64,000 nucleotides of DNA from Acerihabitans arboris (GTDB lineage Bacteria > Pseudomonadota > Gammaproteobacteria > Enterobacterales > Enterobacteriaceae): positions 186,001 to 250,000 of the forward strand of contig NZ_WUBS01000009.1 in the NCBI RefSeq assembly GCF_010131535.1, given 5' to 3'. Positions 9,194 through 18,801 of the stretch are shown in pieces. The position numbers and the translations under genes were made by a program. The number at the start of each line of letters is the position of its first letter. Position 1 is the stretch's first letter. The notes below the pieces were generated by a model. That model worked only from the letters and a program-made list of their open reading frames with translations. It did no database searches and had not been told where the DNA came from.

Positions 9194-9994
9194 ATGTTAC
9201 GCAAAATTGCACTGCATCTTGGACTGATTTTTTCCTGCCTGTTGGTGATATTGCCGCCGCTGTGGGCGCTGCGCACCAGCCTGGTGCCCGAGTCGATGGC
9301 CTACAGCACCGATCTGTTTCCAGGCTGGTCATGGGAAAACTACCGGGGACTGCTGGAGAAAAACCATTTTCTGGTTCATTACCGCAATAGCCTGATTGTC
9401 TCTATGTGTTCGGTGATCCTGGCGATGCCGTTTGCCGCCGCCACCGGTTATGCGTTTGCCCGCTTCAGGACCGGCGGACGGGCGGCGCGGTTTGTTATGC
9501 TGGCGACCCAAATGCTGCCGGCGGTGGCGCTGGTGCTGCCGGCCTTTGCCCTGTTGCGCACGCTCGGGCTGACCAACTCGCTGGTCGGATTGACGTTGGT
9601 ATACGCCGCGTTGAACCTGCCGTTCCTGACCTGGATCCTGATGGGTTTTTTCGAGGGCATACCGGTCGACCTGGAATGGGCGGCCATGACCGATGGCGCC
9701 ACCGCCTGGGGCGCCTTCCGCCATGTGGTGCTGCCGGTTTCACTGCCGGGCCTGGCCGCCGCCGCGGTGTTGGGATTTATTCTTTCATGGAACGAGTTTC
9801 TCTTCGCCCTGGTGCTGAGCGGGCCGCAAACCTCGACTATCCCGGTGGCGCTGGCCGCGCTGCAAACGTCCAACGGCGTCCAGATTGGTAAAGTGTCGGC
9901 GGGCGTAGTGCTGGCCATTTTGCCGCTGATTATCGCGTCGCATTTTATCCAGCGTTTTATCGTTAAAGGCCTGACGTTCGGCAGCGTTAAATAA
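9194..9994 (+). CDS. Carbohydrate ABC transporter permease (MalG/UgpE type)
   Basis: This 266-residue membrane protein has six predicted helices. The EAA loop appears as EWAAMTDGATAWGAFRHVVLPVSLPGL around residues 165-185, the contact site for the ATPase. The N-terminal segment followed by LRTSLVPES is typical of MalG/UgpE proteins. The start at 9194 has CGAGGG six bases before it. It lies 19 bases after the ATPase gene. The order ATPase, MalG-type, binding protein, MalF-type differs from the more usual binding protein first, permeases next. Confidence 0.9.
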   Translation: MLRKIALHLGLIFSCLLVILPPLWALRTSLVPESMAYSTDLFPGWSWENYRGLLEKNHFLVHYRNSLIVSMCSVILAMPFAAATGYAFARFRTGGRAARFVMLATQMLPAVALVLPAFALLRTLGLTNSLVGLTLVYAALNLPFLTWILMGFFEGIPVDLEWAAMTDGATAWGAFRHVVLPVSLPGLAAAAVLGFILSWNEFLFALVLSGPQTSTIPVALAALQTSNGVQIGKVSAGVVLAILPLIIASHFIQRFIVKGLTFGSVK

Positions 9995-10079
9995 TATGAG
10001 CGTTGAATAGTTAAACAGCACGACCCATTGTTTTTTTCACCAGAGAAAATCCGTCAATCCGACGAAACAGGAGCCGGCC

Positions 10080-11354
10080 ATGTTAATAAAGAAAAAAATA
10101 TTATTTTTATCAGGTTTGGTTATGTTGTCCGCCGTTATGGGAGCGCAGGCAAAAGAAGTCGTATTGCGTGCCCTGATGGAAGATGTCCCGGAGACTCATA
10201 TTATCGAGCAAATGCTGCCGCAGTTTGAAAAAGAGAGCGGTATCAAGGTTGAGTTTGAAAAGATCGGCTATGGCGACATGCATGATAAGCTGGTAGCGCA
10301 ATTAATTGCCCCACAAAGTTATTATAATTTGCTGGAAGTGGATTTTCTATGGGCCGGCGAATTTCCCGCCGCACAATGGTTGACCGATCTCACCCCGCTT
10401 ATTAAAAAAGACAGCTTTGATACGTCGGCGTTTATCCCCTCCACCGTTTCATTGCTCAACCACGACAAAGATAAGTTATTTATCTTGCCGATGTATAACT
10501 ATTCCATGGGGCTGATATATCGCACTGATATCCTGGCGGATAAAACAGTGCAACAGCAATACCAGGCCGGCGCCAATAAGGCGTTGGTGCCGCCGCAGAC
10601 GCTTGAAGACTATGTCGCGTTAATTAAATATATCAAAGAAAAACAGGGCATTGCCGGAGCGGCCATGCAAGGGCAACGAGGTGATCCTAACAGTATGGAA
10701 TTCTCTAACTATCTGTTTGCCGCCGGCGGCGATTACCTGGACCAGGATAATAAGGTGGCGCTCAATAGCCCGGCGGGTAAAAAGGCCCTGGCCTTATATG
10801 TCGACGCTATCCAGCATGGGGCCCAGGCTGGCGCGCTTTCCGCCACCCTCGACGATACCATGCGCCTGATGTGCAGCGGCAAGGCCTTCAGCATGATCAC
10901 CTATTGGTGGATGCTGCCGCAGCTGGACAACCGGCAGGCTTGCCCGAATGTGGCGGGCAAGCTGGCGCTGACGACCATGCCGGGCGGCCATGGTGAAAGC
11001 GGCGGCTGGGGCTGGGGCATTCCGCATAATGTTTCACCTGAGGAAAAACAGGCCGCCTGGACCTTTATCCAATGGGCGCAAAGTAAGAAAACCGAAACCG
11101 AGCGCGCGCTGCAGGGGCATGCGCCGGTGCGCGCCGATGTCTACCAGGACCCGGCGGTGCTGGCTAAATTCCCGTACTACCAGACCGCCCAGCAGGTGGT
11201 CGCCAGCGGCAAATCTTTCCCTATCTTTACCTATTCCGCCCAGTATGAGGACGTGCTCGGCACCCAGCTTTCCCAGGTGGCCGGCGGCAACGGCACCGTC
11301 GACGGGGCGTTGGCGGAATCCGCCGCCCAGCTTGAAAAGTTGATGAAGAAGTAA
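10080..11354 (+). CDS. Extracellular carbohydrate-binding protein (family 1, MalE/UgpB type)
   Basis: This 424-residue protein has a cleavable signal peptide (KKKILFLSGL core, ending near GAQAK). The mature start is VVLRALMEDVPETHIIEQML, followed by FEKESGIKVEFEKIGYGDMHDKL, the standard opening of SBP_bac_1 proteins. A late GWGWGIPHNVSPEEKQAAWTF segment is also typical. AGGAG is at 10068-10072. It captures an oligosaccharide, glycoside or polyol for the importer. The ligand is not predictable here. It is tightly linked to the permease gene that follows three bases after its stop. Confidence 0.9.
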   Translation: MLIKKKILFLSGLVMLSAVMGAQAKEVVLRALMEDVPETHIIEQMLPQFEKESGIKVEFEKIGYGDMHDKLVAQLIAPQSYYNLLEVDFLWAGEFPAAQWLTDLTPLIKKDSFDTSAFIPSTVSLLNHDKDKLFILPMYNYSMGLIYRTDILADKTVQQQYQAGANKALVPPQTLEDYVALIKYIKEKQGIAGAAMQGQRGDPNSMEFSNYLFAAGGDYLDQDNKVALNSPAGKKALALYVDAIQHGAQAGALSATLDDTMRLMCSGKAFSMITYWWMLPQLDNRQACPNVAGKLALTTMPGGHGESGGWGWGIPHNVSPEEKQAAWTFIQWAQSKKTETERALQGHAPVRADVYQDPAVLAKFPYYQTAQQVVASGKSFPIFTYSAQYEDVLGTQLSQVAGGNGTVDGALAESAAQLEKLMKK

Positions 11355-11357
11355 TGG

Positions 11358-12281
11358 ATGATGCTATCTAAAACCTCCGCGGCTTCCCTGCGGCAGACAA
11401 AACCCGGCCGCGCCGGGTTTGACCGGTTTCGCCTGACCGGCTGGGCGTTTGCCTCGCCAGGCTTGACCGCGTTGGCCATCGTGCTGGGTTTCCCCGTGCT
11501 GTATGCCGTCGCGCTGGCGTTCTCCTCCTTTACCCTGATGCGGCCGGCCCTGGCGCCTTTTGCCGGCATCGACAACTTTGTCGCCGTGCTGAACGATGCA
11601 GCGTTCTGGGCGGCGGCCTGGCTGACCATTAAATATTCACTGATTACCGTCGCCGGCGAGTTTTTGGCGGGGCTGGGCATTGCCCTGATGCTTAACCGGG
11701 TGGTAAAGACCAGGCCGCTTTATTTCGCATTGCTGACCATTCCGATGGCGATGTCGCCGGTATGCGTCGCGCTGATCTGGCGCATGCTGCTGCAGCCCAA
11801 CCTGGGCATCATCAACCATATGTTCGAATCCTGGGGACTGCCGCGCATGGACTGGCTGGGTAATCCGACCCTGGCGTTCTGGAGCATGGCGTTTATTGAT
11901 GTCTGGCAGCAAATGTCTTTTGTCGTGCTGATCCTGGCGGCCGGTCTTGCCGCGCTGCCGCGTGAACCTTACGAGGCCGCCGAAATGGACGGCGCCCGGC
12001 AATGGCAGCAATTTTGGTATATTACCCTGCCGATGCTGCGCCCGGTGGCGGCCATCGCCGTGGTCATCCAGCTTATCAATGAGCTGCGCACCTATGATCT
12101 GCCCTATGTGCTGACCCGCGGCGGCCCCGGCACCGCCACCGAAGTACTGAGCTTTTTTGCCTACCGCAGGGCCTTCCTCGGCCTGTCGATTAACGAGGGG
12201 TCGGCCGCAGCGCTGGTATTGCTGCTGATCGTGCTCGCCATGACGGTGGTCTTTTTCGCCATGCTGGAGCGGCGCCGTTAA
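11358..12281 (+). CDS. Carbohydrate ABC transporter permease (MalF/UgpA type)
   Basis: This 307-residue inner-membrane protein has six helices and the EAA loop EPYEAAEMDGARQWQQFWYITLPML (given in parts: EPYEAAEMDGA then LPML) around residue 210. The start region has ATGATG at 11358-11363, so the first codon could be either. The start is within a few bases of the binding-protein stop, indicating translational coupling. It pairs with the MalG-type permease at 9194-9994. Confidence 0.9.
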   Translation: MMLSKTSAASLRQTKPGRAGFDRFRLTGWAFASPGLTALAIVLGFPVLYAVALAFSSFTLMRPALAPFAGIDNFVAVLNDAAFWAAAWLTIKYSLITVAGEFLAGLGIALMLNRVVKTRPLYFALLTIPMAMSPVCVALIWRMLLQPNLGIINHMFESWGLPRMDWLGNPTLAFWSMAFIDVWQQMSFVVLILAAGLAALPREPYEAAEMDGARQWQQFWYITLPMLRPVAAIAVVIQLINELRTYDLPYVLTRGGPGTATEVLSFFAYRRAFLGLSINEGSAAALVLLLIVLAMTVVFFAMLERRR

Positions 12282-12399
12282 CACTCCCTGAGCATCTATA
12301 CTAAAGGTTAGGTCTCAACCCGGTACACCGGGCGGCAGCGCCGCCAGGGGCCGGGACGATCGCCAGGCGCAGCGGGGCTGAAGGTAGCGGGAGGAGATA

Positions 12400-14058
12400 A
12401 TGGCTGGCAGCAAACACAATCCAAAGGGTAACAACGGCGACGGCAGACAGGATGCCGGGAAACCAACGAATGATAAACCTGTCGCGACAGCGGCGGACCG
12501 GCCGTTTTTCGATCCCGTGGCATATGGCAACGGCCCTGACGACGGGGTGACCGATACTTCCGAGAACGCCGCCATTACCCACCATACCATGGAGATCGGT
12601 GGTAAAACCCTGGATTACACCGCCGCGGCCGGCCATCTGGTGGCGGTCGATTCCGGCAGTTCACTGCCGGAGGCAAAAATCTTTTACGTCGCGTTTACGC
12701 TTGACGGCGCGACGCACGAGAGCCGGCCGGTGACCTTTTTCTACAACGGCGGTCCGGGGTCGTCATCGGTGTATGTGCTGTTGGGCTCTTTTGCGCCCAA
12801 GCGTATCAAAACCGCGATGCCAGACTTTACGCCGCCCGCGCCTTATACCCTTGAGGATAATCCCGATAGCCTGCTGGATATAAGCGATCTGGTGTTTATC
12901 AATCCGGTTGGCACCGGTTACTCGGCGGCCGTCGCGCCGCGACGGAACCGGGATTTTTGGGGGGTCGACCAGGACGCCCGCTCGCTGGCCCAATTTATCA
13001 AACGTTACCTGACCGCCAACGACCGCTGGAATTCACCCAAGTTTCTGTTCGGGGAGTCTTATGGCACCGCGCGCAGCGCGGTGCTCTCGTATGTATTGCA
13101 TGAAGACGGCGTTGATTTGAACGGCGTCACGCTGCAATCCTCGATCCTGGATTATGCCCGGGCCGGTAATCCGGTAGGCTTATTACCCACCTGCGCCTGC
13201 GATGCCTGGTATCACAACCGGCTGAAGATATCTCCCCGTCCGGCCGAACCCTTCGCTTTTTCGCGGCAGGCGGCCGACTTTTCCAGCCGGCATTACGCCG
13301 GGGCGCTGGCCCGTTTTCCCCAGGTAGATCACGCTATCCTGGCAACGCTTGCCGAATATACCGGTATTGATGAAAAAACGCTGCTTGGCTGGAGCCTCGA
13401 CGTCGGCGCCAGCAACAGCCGGGGTAACTCGCTCTTCCTGGTAACCCTGCTCCAGTCCAGGGGGTTGGCGCTCGGCTCGTATGACGGCAGGGTGACGGCG
13501 GTTAATACCGGCATCGCCGCCGATATCGATCCCAATTCCGGCGGCAACGACCCCTCGATGACGGCGGTTAACGGCGCTTATACGGCCATGTGGAACAGCT
13601 ACCTTAACGAGGGGCTTAAATTCACGTCCAATTCCGCCTTTACCGATCTGAACGAACGGGCTTTCCAATATTGGGATTTTCACCATACCGATCCCACCGG
13701 CGCTGAAAAAGGCGTCAATGACAAGGGAGCGCCGATCCTCTATACGGCGGGCGATCTGGCGGCAACCATGAGCCTGAATGTCGACCTCAAGGTATTATCG
13801 GCTAACGGTATCTACGATTTTGTGACGCCGTTTTACCAGACGATGCTCGACCTGGAGGCGATGCCGCTGCTCTCATCGTCTATCCGTCAGAACCTGGCCG
13901 TTAAATTCTATCCTTCCGGCCATATGATCTACCTGAACGGCGAGGCGCGCGCCACGTTAAAAAACGACCTGACCGCCATGTACCGCCAGGCGACCGGCGA
14001 CCCTGCGGCGATAAGCCGCATTCGCGCGTTGCAACAGCGTAAAACGGCAATCTCTTAA
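12400..14058 (+). CDS. Peptidase S10 (serine carboxypeptidase) family protein
   Basis: This 552-residue alpha/beta-hydrolase matches serine carboxypeptidases. The oxyanion motif is FFYNGGPGSSSVYVL. The nucleophile is Ser220 in FGESYGTARS, the acid is Asp473 in SANGIYDFVTP and the base is His508 in YPSGHMIYL. All three catalytic residues are present and in family order. The N-terminus is hydrophilic and rich in Lys, Asn and Gly, with no signal peptide visible, which is unusual for S10 enzymes; bacterial members are often exported. GGAGGAG lies just before the ATG. It follows the importer by 118 bases on the same strand. Whether it belongs to that operon is unclear. Confidence 0.85.
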   Translation: MAGSKHNPKGNNGDGRQDAGKPTNDKPVATAADRPFFDPVAYGNGPDDGVTDTSENAAITHHTMEIGGKTLDYTAAAGHLVAVDSGSSLPEAKIFYVAFTLDGATHESRPVTFFYNGGPGSSSVYVLLGSFAPKRIKTAMPDFTPPAPYTLEDNPDSLLDISDLVFINPVGTGYSAAVAPRRNRDFWGVDQDARSLAQFIKRYLTANDRWNSPKFLFGESYGTARSAVLSYVLHEDGVDLNGVTLQSSILDYARAGNPVGLLPTCACDAWYHNRLKISPRPAEPFAFSRQAADFSSRHYAGALARFPQVDHAILATLAEYTGIDEKTLLGWSLDVGASNSRGNSLFLVTLLQSRGLALGSYDGRVTAVNTGIAADIDPNSGGNDPSMTAVNGAYTAMWNSYLNEGLKFTSNSAFTDLNERAFQYWDFHHTDPTGAEKGVNDKGAPILYTAGDLAATMSLNVDLKVLSANGIYDFVTPFYQTMLDLEAMPLLSSSIRQNLAVKFYPSGHMIYLNGEARATLKNDLTAMYRQATGDPAAISRIRALQQRKTAIS

Positions 14059-14198
14059 GCGGCCCATTGCGGCGCCCATAGGGCGCGGTTGAACATAGGG
14101 CAAGACATGGTGCTGAAACTATCCGGCGAAGCGGCGCTGCCGGCGCTTAATCGACCGTTCGCCGCCGGCAAGGGTTAATGGCGTCGATACGTGAGCCG

Positions 14199-15629
14199 TT
14201 ATTGGCCGATATGCCGCAGCTTTTTTCCCGCCATCAGGTTGTGCTCGATTTTTTCCAGCGAGATATTTTTGGTTTCCGGGATCAGGATAAAGGTTACCAT
14301 TACAAACGCCACGTTGAGCGCGCTGTAGAGCCAGAACGTGGCGGCGGCGCCGATATGGCCCATCAGGGTCAGGAAGGTGGCGCCGATAATCATATTGGCC
14401 ACCCAGTTGGTGGTGGTGGAGCAGGTGATGCCGAAGTCGCGGCTTTTCAGCGGCTGGATTTCGGAACATAAAATCCATACCACCGGCGCGGCGCTCATGG
14501 CGTAACCGGCGATGCACATCATGGTCATGCCCACCGACAGATAGGAGATGCCGGCGGAATGGTTGCCGCGATCGATCATCTGCAGGCAAACGCCCAGCAT
14601 CAGCGTGCCGACGGCAATGACGCTAAAGCCGATTTTCAGCGCCGGTTTGCGCCCGGCCTTATCCACCATGCCGATGGCGATAAACGTCGCCAGCACAAAG
14701 GTCAGGCCGACAATGACCGTGGCGATCATTTGCTGACGGGTGGAGGTGAATCCCGCCAGGCTGAATATTTTCGGCGCGTAATACATGATGATATTCATAC
14801 CGGTAAACTGCTGCATCGCCTGCAGCAGCATGCCGAGGAATACCGCCCGCCGCACGTTGCTATTGGATTTAAACAACCCCCAGCCGTTTTGCTTGAGCTT
14901 CAGGCTTTCACGGATATCGTTAAGCTCCTGCCGCGCCTTTTCCGAGGTGTCGCGCAGCATCCGCAGCACCTGTTCCGCCTCGATGTGCCGGCCCTTGGAG
15001 GCCAGCCAGCGCGGGCTGTTGGGCAGGAAAAACACCGCTGCCAGCAGGATTATCGCCGGGATGCACAGCACGCCGAGCATCGCGCGCCAGTTGCCGCTAT
15101 AGCTAAAGGCGGTATCGGACAAAAAAGCCAACAATATGCCCAGGGTCACCATGAGCTGATACATGGCGATCAGCTTGCCGCGGACGGATTCGGTGGCCAT
15201 TTCGGATAAATATAGCGGTGCGGTGTAGGAGGCGATGCCGATGGCAAAACCCAGCAGCACCCGCCATAGCAGCAATATTTCCGCCGACTGGGCCAGCGCC
15301 GAGCCAAGGGACCCGAGGATAAACAGCACGGCGCCAATCATCAGGCTGTATTTACGTCCCAGGCGGGAAGAGAACCAGCCGTTGGCCAGCGCGCCGAGCG
15401 CCGCGCCCAGCATCATGCTGCTGACTATCCATTCCTGCAGCTGGCTGCTCAGGGAAAAATGCTCGGTAATCAACGGCAGGGCGCCGGCAATCACGCCGAT
15501 ATCCAGCCCGAACAGCAGGCCGGCCATGGCGGCGGCGAAAGAGATAAAGGTATTCATAAAACGCGCATTACCGGCTAATAGGGATCCGGTAGCGGCGGCT
15601 GGGGATGGGTATTCACCAGATTGTGACAT
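14199..15629 (-). CDS. araE: Arabinose-proton symporter AraE
   Basis: This is a sugar porter of the major facilitator superfamily with 12 predicted helices. Its sequence follows enterobacterial AraE more closely than GalP, for example [58 protein letters not shown] and TCSTTTNW. It ends [11 protein letters not shown] as in AraE. It imports L-arabinose with a proton. The frame is open to 15698, but the ATG at 15629 has GGAG six bases upstream, giving 476 residues. No araBAD or araC lies in the window. Confidence 0.88.
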   Translation of the reverse strand: MSQSGEYPSPAAATGSLLAGNARFMNTFISFAAAMAGLLFGLDIGVIAGALPLITEHFSLSSQLQEWIVSSMMLGAALGALANGWFSSRLGRKYSLMIGAVLFILGSLGSALAQSAEILLLWRVLLGFAIGIASYTAPLYLSEMATESVRGKLIAMYQLMVTLGILLAFLSDTAFSYSGNWRAMLGVLCIPAIILLAAVFFLPNSPRWLASKGRHIEAEQVLRMLRDTSEKARQELNDIRESLKLKQNGWGLFKSNSNVRRAVFLGMLLQAMQQFTGMNIIMYYAPKIFSLAGFTSTRQQMIATVIVGLTFVLATFIAIGMVDKAGRKPALKIGFSVIAVGTLMLGVCLQMIDRGNHSAGISYLSVGMTMMCIAGYAMSAAPVVWILCSEIQPLKSRDFGITCSTTTNWVANMIIGATFLTLMGHIGAAATFWLYSALNVAFVMVTFILIPETKNISLEKIEHNLMAGKKLRHIGQ

Positions 15630-15754
15630 GGTCGTCTCCATAAAGGCATAATAACGGCGGTCAGCCGGACAGGCGTTTAACATGGAGCTTATCGTCACTC
15701 ACCGTGAGGCCCGGTCAGCTAAAGATATAGACTTTTCTGCTACTTAATGAGTTT

Positions 15755-15814
15755 TTGTGATAGGTGCATCACAATTATCAGCTGGTTAATCCCTATCCAA
15801 TGGACATTAAAGCT
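15755..15814 (-). promoter_or_regulatory. Candidate araE control region (AraC half-site and TTGTGA/TCACAA dyad)
   Basis: On the araE strand, AGC-N7-TCCAT (15814 down to 15800) fits the core of the AraC I1 half-site. Nearer the gene, a perfect TTGTGA-N8-TCACAA dyad lies at 15755-15774. Its spacer is two bases longer than a normal CRP site. A TATATC near 15730 could be the -10. Binding is inferred from pattern only. Confidence 0.4.
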
Positions 15815-15970
15815 TAGCGATTGGCAGCTGATTTTCCGCTCGGCGCGCTCGGTGGCACAGACTTTTAATGCACCGGCCGAAGTGCTAAAGTTAATAAAAT
15901 TGCAGATATTTCCGTCAGCGGTTGGTTCAAAACCCGCGATTCATCACATAAAATATGGCGGTAGGGCTGT

Positions 15971-16909
15971 ATGGACTTTAAAGATTATTATGCCGCATTG
16001 GGTGTCGATCCCACGGCCGATGTTAAAACGATTAAAACCGCTTATCGCCGACTGGCGCGTAAATATCATCCCGACGTCAGCACCGAATCCAGCGCCGAAG
16101 CCAAATTCAAAGAAGTTGCCGAAGCCTATGAGGTGCTGAAGGACAGCGCCCGTCGCGCCGAGTACGATGACCTGCGTAAATATGGCCAGGGCGGTCGTTT
16201 CGAAGCGCCTCCCGGATGGCAGCCCAACGGGCGCGCCGCTGCCGGTGCGCAAGGCGATTTCCAGCAGCGTGATTATTCCGATTTCTTTGAATCGGTCTTC
16301 GGCGCGCAGGCCAACGGCGGGCAGCGCGCCCGCGCGCCCCGGCGCGGCCAGGATGCCGAAATCGAAGTGGCGGTATTCCTGGAGGAAACCCTTGAGGAGC
16401 ATCAGCGCACCATCAGTTATCAACTGTCCGCGCCGGTCGAGCGCGGCCGCCAGGGGCAGCCGGTCAGCAAAACGCTGAAGGTAAAAGTGCCCGCCGGCGT
16501 CAGCGACGGCGATCGCATCCGTATCAAAGGACAAGGCCCGGCGGGCAGTAACGGCGGCCCCAATGGCGATCTTTACCTGATCATCCGTATCGCCCCGCAT
16601 CCGCTGTTCGACATTGACGGCAACAACCTGCTGGTGACCCTGCCGCTGGCACCCTGGGAGGCGGCGTTGGGCGCAAAAGTCACGGTGCCGACGCTTTCCG
16701 GCAAGATAACCCTCACCGTGCCGGCCAACAGCCAGACCGGCCAGCAGCTGCGTATCAGGGGCAAGGGACTGGTAAACAAGCAGGGGACCGGTGATTTATA
16801 TGCCTTAATTAAAGTGGTGATGCCGCAACAGGCCGACGATCGTGCCCGTGACCTGTGGACGCAGCTCGCCGCGCAATATGCGTTTAATCCTCGTGCGGAA
16901 TGGGAGTAA
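15971..16909 (+). CDS. cbpA: Curved DNA-binding protein CbpA (DnaJ-like co-chaperone)
   Basis: This 312-residue protein has an N-terminal J domain (residues 5-70) with the HPD motif in [12 protein letters not shown] Gly/Phe/Gln-rich linker follows, then two DnaJ C-terminal domains ([13 protein letters not shown] and [15 protein letters not shown]-like stretches). No zinc finger is present, as expected for CbpA. It binds curved DNA, acts as a DnaK co-chaperone and is a nucleoid-associated protein in stationary phase in E. coli. Its modulator cbpM starts seven bases after its stop, the usual enterobacterial pair. Confidence 0.95.
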   Translation: MDFKDYYAALGVDPTADVKTIKTAYRRLARKYHPDVSTESSAEAKFKEVAEAYEVLKDSARRAEYDDLRKYGQGGRFEAPPGWQPNGRAAAGAQGDFQQRDYSDFFESVFGAQANGGQRARAPRRGQDAEIEVAVFLEETLEEHQRTISYQLSAPVERGRQGQPVSKTLKVKVPAGVSDGDRIRIKGQGPAGSNGGPNGDLYLIIRIAPHPLFDIDGNNLLVTLPLAPWEAALGAKVTVPTLSGKITLTVPANSQTGQQLRIRGKGLVNKQGTGDLYALIKVVMPQQADDRARDLWTQLAAQYAFNPRAEWE

Positions 16910-16915
16910 ACAGCC

Positions 16916-17218
16916 ATGACCGATGTTAGGGTGACCCTGGAAATCACGGAAATTTGCCAGTCTGCCAGTATTTCCCAGGACGAATTGTTAGAAGTGGTCG
17001 CGTTGGGCATTATTGCGCCGCAGGATAATTCAGCCGACGACTGGCGTTTCGAACCCGCGGCATTGCGGGAGCTTAAGCGGGCGCAGCGCCTGCGCCAGGA
17101 TTTGGAGCTGGACTGGGCGGGCATCGCCCTGGCGGTGAGCCTGCTTGACGAAATATCGCGGTTGAAAACGGAAAATAGCCGTTTGCATCAGCGTTTGGAC
17201 CGTTTTCTTATCAAGTGA
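16916..17218 (+). CDS. cbpM: Chaperone modulator CbpM
   Basis: This 100-residue protein matches E. coli CbpM in length and sequence: TLEITEICQSASISQDELLE at the start, LRQDLELDWAGIALAVSLLDEI in the middle and a C-terminal coiled coil ending RLDRFL. It binds the J domain of CbpA and inhibits its co-chaperone and DNA-binding activity. The gene is coupled to cbpA, so the two are expected to be co-expressed. Confidence 0.95.
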   Translation: MTDVRVTLEITEICQSASISQDELLEVVALGIIAPQDNSADDWRFEPAALRELKRAQRLRQDLELDWAGIALAVSLLDEISRLKTENSRLHQRLDRFLIK

Positions 17219-17255
17219 TTTTTCCGGGCATCCCGTCGGTTATCCCTTCTTTTCC

Positions 17256-17272
17256 GGCCCTGGCCCAGGGCC
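17256..17272 (+). other. GC-rich hairpin after cbpM
   Basis: GGCCCTG (17256-17262) pairs with CAGGGCC (17266-17272) around a GCC loop. There is no downstream T-run, so it is only a possible 3'-end structure. Confidence 0.35.
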
Positions 17273-17423
17273 GATGCTGATTACCCTGCCACGCTTTATA
17301 TTTTCTTGCTGATTTCAGGCTGAACATGTTCGGCTTGCCGGTGTCATATAACCGGTCGAGGCCCTGTTTGCCTGGCCCGGTGGGGTTTTGCCCTATCTGT
17401 TCATTTATCAGCGGAGCAGGTCC

Positions 17424-18446
17424 ATGAGAGCCTTGGTGGTATGTCGGGATAATATCGGGGATACATTGTTAACCACTCCCCTTATCAGCGCGCTGGCCAA
17501 AGAAGGCGGCTATCGGGTCGACGTCCTGGCGAACAGCTACAACGCCGGCGTGCTGGCCCGTAATCCTGATATCAGCAAGGTCTATGTCTACCAGAAAATC
17601 CACCATCGCGCAGCGGGGGAATCCCGTATCGGCATTATCCTGCGCCGCCTGAACATCATGTGGCATATCCGGCGCACCCACTACGATATCGCGTTGATGG
17701 CCAAAAGCCGCTGGGATCCGCGCGTACTAAAGTGGGGCCCTCTGTCGGGGGCCGGCAGGATCCTGGCCCTGGGCGATCGTTCCCATCCGGCGATTAGCGA
17801 TTTGGTGACCCCACCCGACGGGACCCGGGAACATCTGGTCCGGCGCTTTCACCGCATGCTGGCGCCGCTGGGGATCCGCTCGCCTGCCGGCCCGTTGGTG
17901 CTTAGCGCCGATCCGGCCGCGGTCGCGGCGCTGTCGGAGCGTTATGGCATTGACGCCGACCAGCCGGTCATCGGATTGCAAATCAGCGCCCGCCGGATAT
18001 TGCAGCGCTGGCCCGAGGCAAATTTTGTCGCGTTGGCCAGGCTAATCGCCGCGGCCGGCCCTTGCCGGATCATCCTGCTCTGGTCGCCAGGCGCGGCGGA
18101 TAATCCCACCCATCCGGGTGACGACGACCTGGCCGCGCGGATCGCGGCCGCCTGTGATTTACCCTGCCTGACCCCCATAGCCACGCATTCATTGGATACG
18201 CTGATGGCGGCCATGCAGCTGTGCGACAGCGTGGTCACCAGCGATGGCGGGGCGATGCATATCGCCGCCGGATTAGGCAAAGGGATTATCGCGCTGTTCG
18301 GCGACAGCGACCCGGTGTGCTGGGCGCCCTGGCAGGTGCCGCATAGCGTTTTACAGGCAGGGGATTCTAACGTGGCGTCTATTTCGCCCCGGCAGGTACA
18401 TGAAGCGTTGCGTCAACTAAAGCCCGGCGCGCGGCAGGCCGGTTAG
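17424..18446 (+). CDS. Glycosyltransferase family 9 protein (heptosyltransferase-like)
   Basis: This 340-residue GT9 enzyme has the N-terminal motif VVCRDNIGDTLLTTPLISAL and the C-terminal nucleotide-sugar site SVVTSDGGAMHIAAGLGK followed by IIALFGDSDP. These are the hallmarks of ADP-heptose:LPS heptosyltransferases and relatives. It would transfer a sugar, probably heptose, onto lipopolysaccharide core or a related acceptor at the inner membrane. The start at 17424 follows GGAGCAGGTCC. It is convergent with another GT9 gene, and neither lies in a recognisable waa cluster, so acceptor and donor are uncertain. Confidence 0.85.
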   Translation: MRALVVCRDNIGDTLLTTPLISALAKEGGYRVDVLANSYNAGVLARNPDISKVYVYQKIHHRAAGESRIGIILRRLNIMWHIRRTHYDIALMAKSRWDPRVLKWGPLSGAGRILALGDRSHPAISDLVTPPDGTREHLVRRFHRMLAPLGIRSPAGPLVLSADPAAVAALSERYGIDADQPVIGLQISARRILQRWPEANFVALARLIAAAGPCRIILLWSPGAADNPTHPGDDDLAARIAAACDLPCLTPIATHSLDTLMAAMQLCDSVVTSDGGAMHIAAGLGKGIIALFGDSDPVCWAPWQVPHSVLQAGDSNVASISPRQVHEALRQLKPGARQAG

Positions 18447-18447
18447 T

Positions 18448-18801
18448 TCAATCCCGTTGCGGCCACCTGCCCGCGCGAGCCGCCGTGACCAACAGTTCAA
18501 TGGTCAATGGCCGCGGCGCGGGCGGCGCGCTTGACCCGATGCACCGGCCCAGCTGCCGCATGATTTTTATCGGCATCGGGCTGCTGTCTTCAGGGAAATA
18601 GGCCAGGTGGTCGTAGTGGCAGGCGTCTACCTGGAAAAGTAAAAAAAAGTCGTTCATCAGATGATCGAATTCATCGGGTGATAAACCCAGATCATCGCGC
18701 ACGGAAAAGGCCAGGCACAGGGGTTTGCGCCGTCCCCAGATATCGGGCAGGCGGAAGGGGGCGATGAAATCGAACACCTGCTGTTGCAAATCAGGTTCCA
18801 T
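18448..18801 (-). CDS. DUF1493 family protein
   Basis: This small acidic protein of 117 residues starts at 18801. It matches the DUF1493 pattern: an early FIAPFRLPDIWGRRK, then LGLSPDEFDHLMNDFFLLFQVD and YFPEDSS. DUF1493 members are short enterobacterial proteins, sometimes compared with acyl carrier proteins, with no settled function. The gene overlaps the end of the upstream GT9 gene by 11 bases, so translation is probably coupled. A longer frame upstream, inside the GT9 gene, is rejected as a shadow. Confidence 0.75.
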   Translation of the reverse strand: MEPDLQQQVFDFIAPFRLPDIWGRRKPLCLAFSVRDDLGLSPDEFDHLMNDFFLLFQVDACHYDHLAYFPEDSSPMPIKIMRQLGRCIGSSAPPAPRPLTIELLVTAARAGRWPQRD

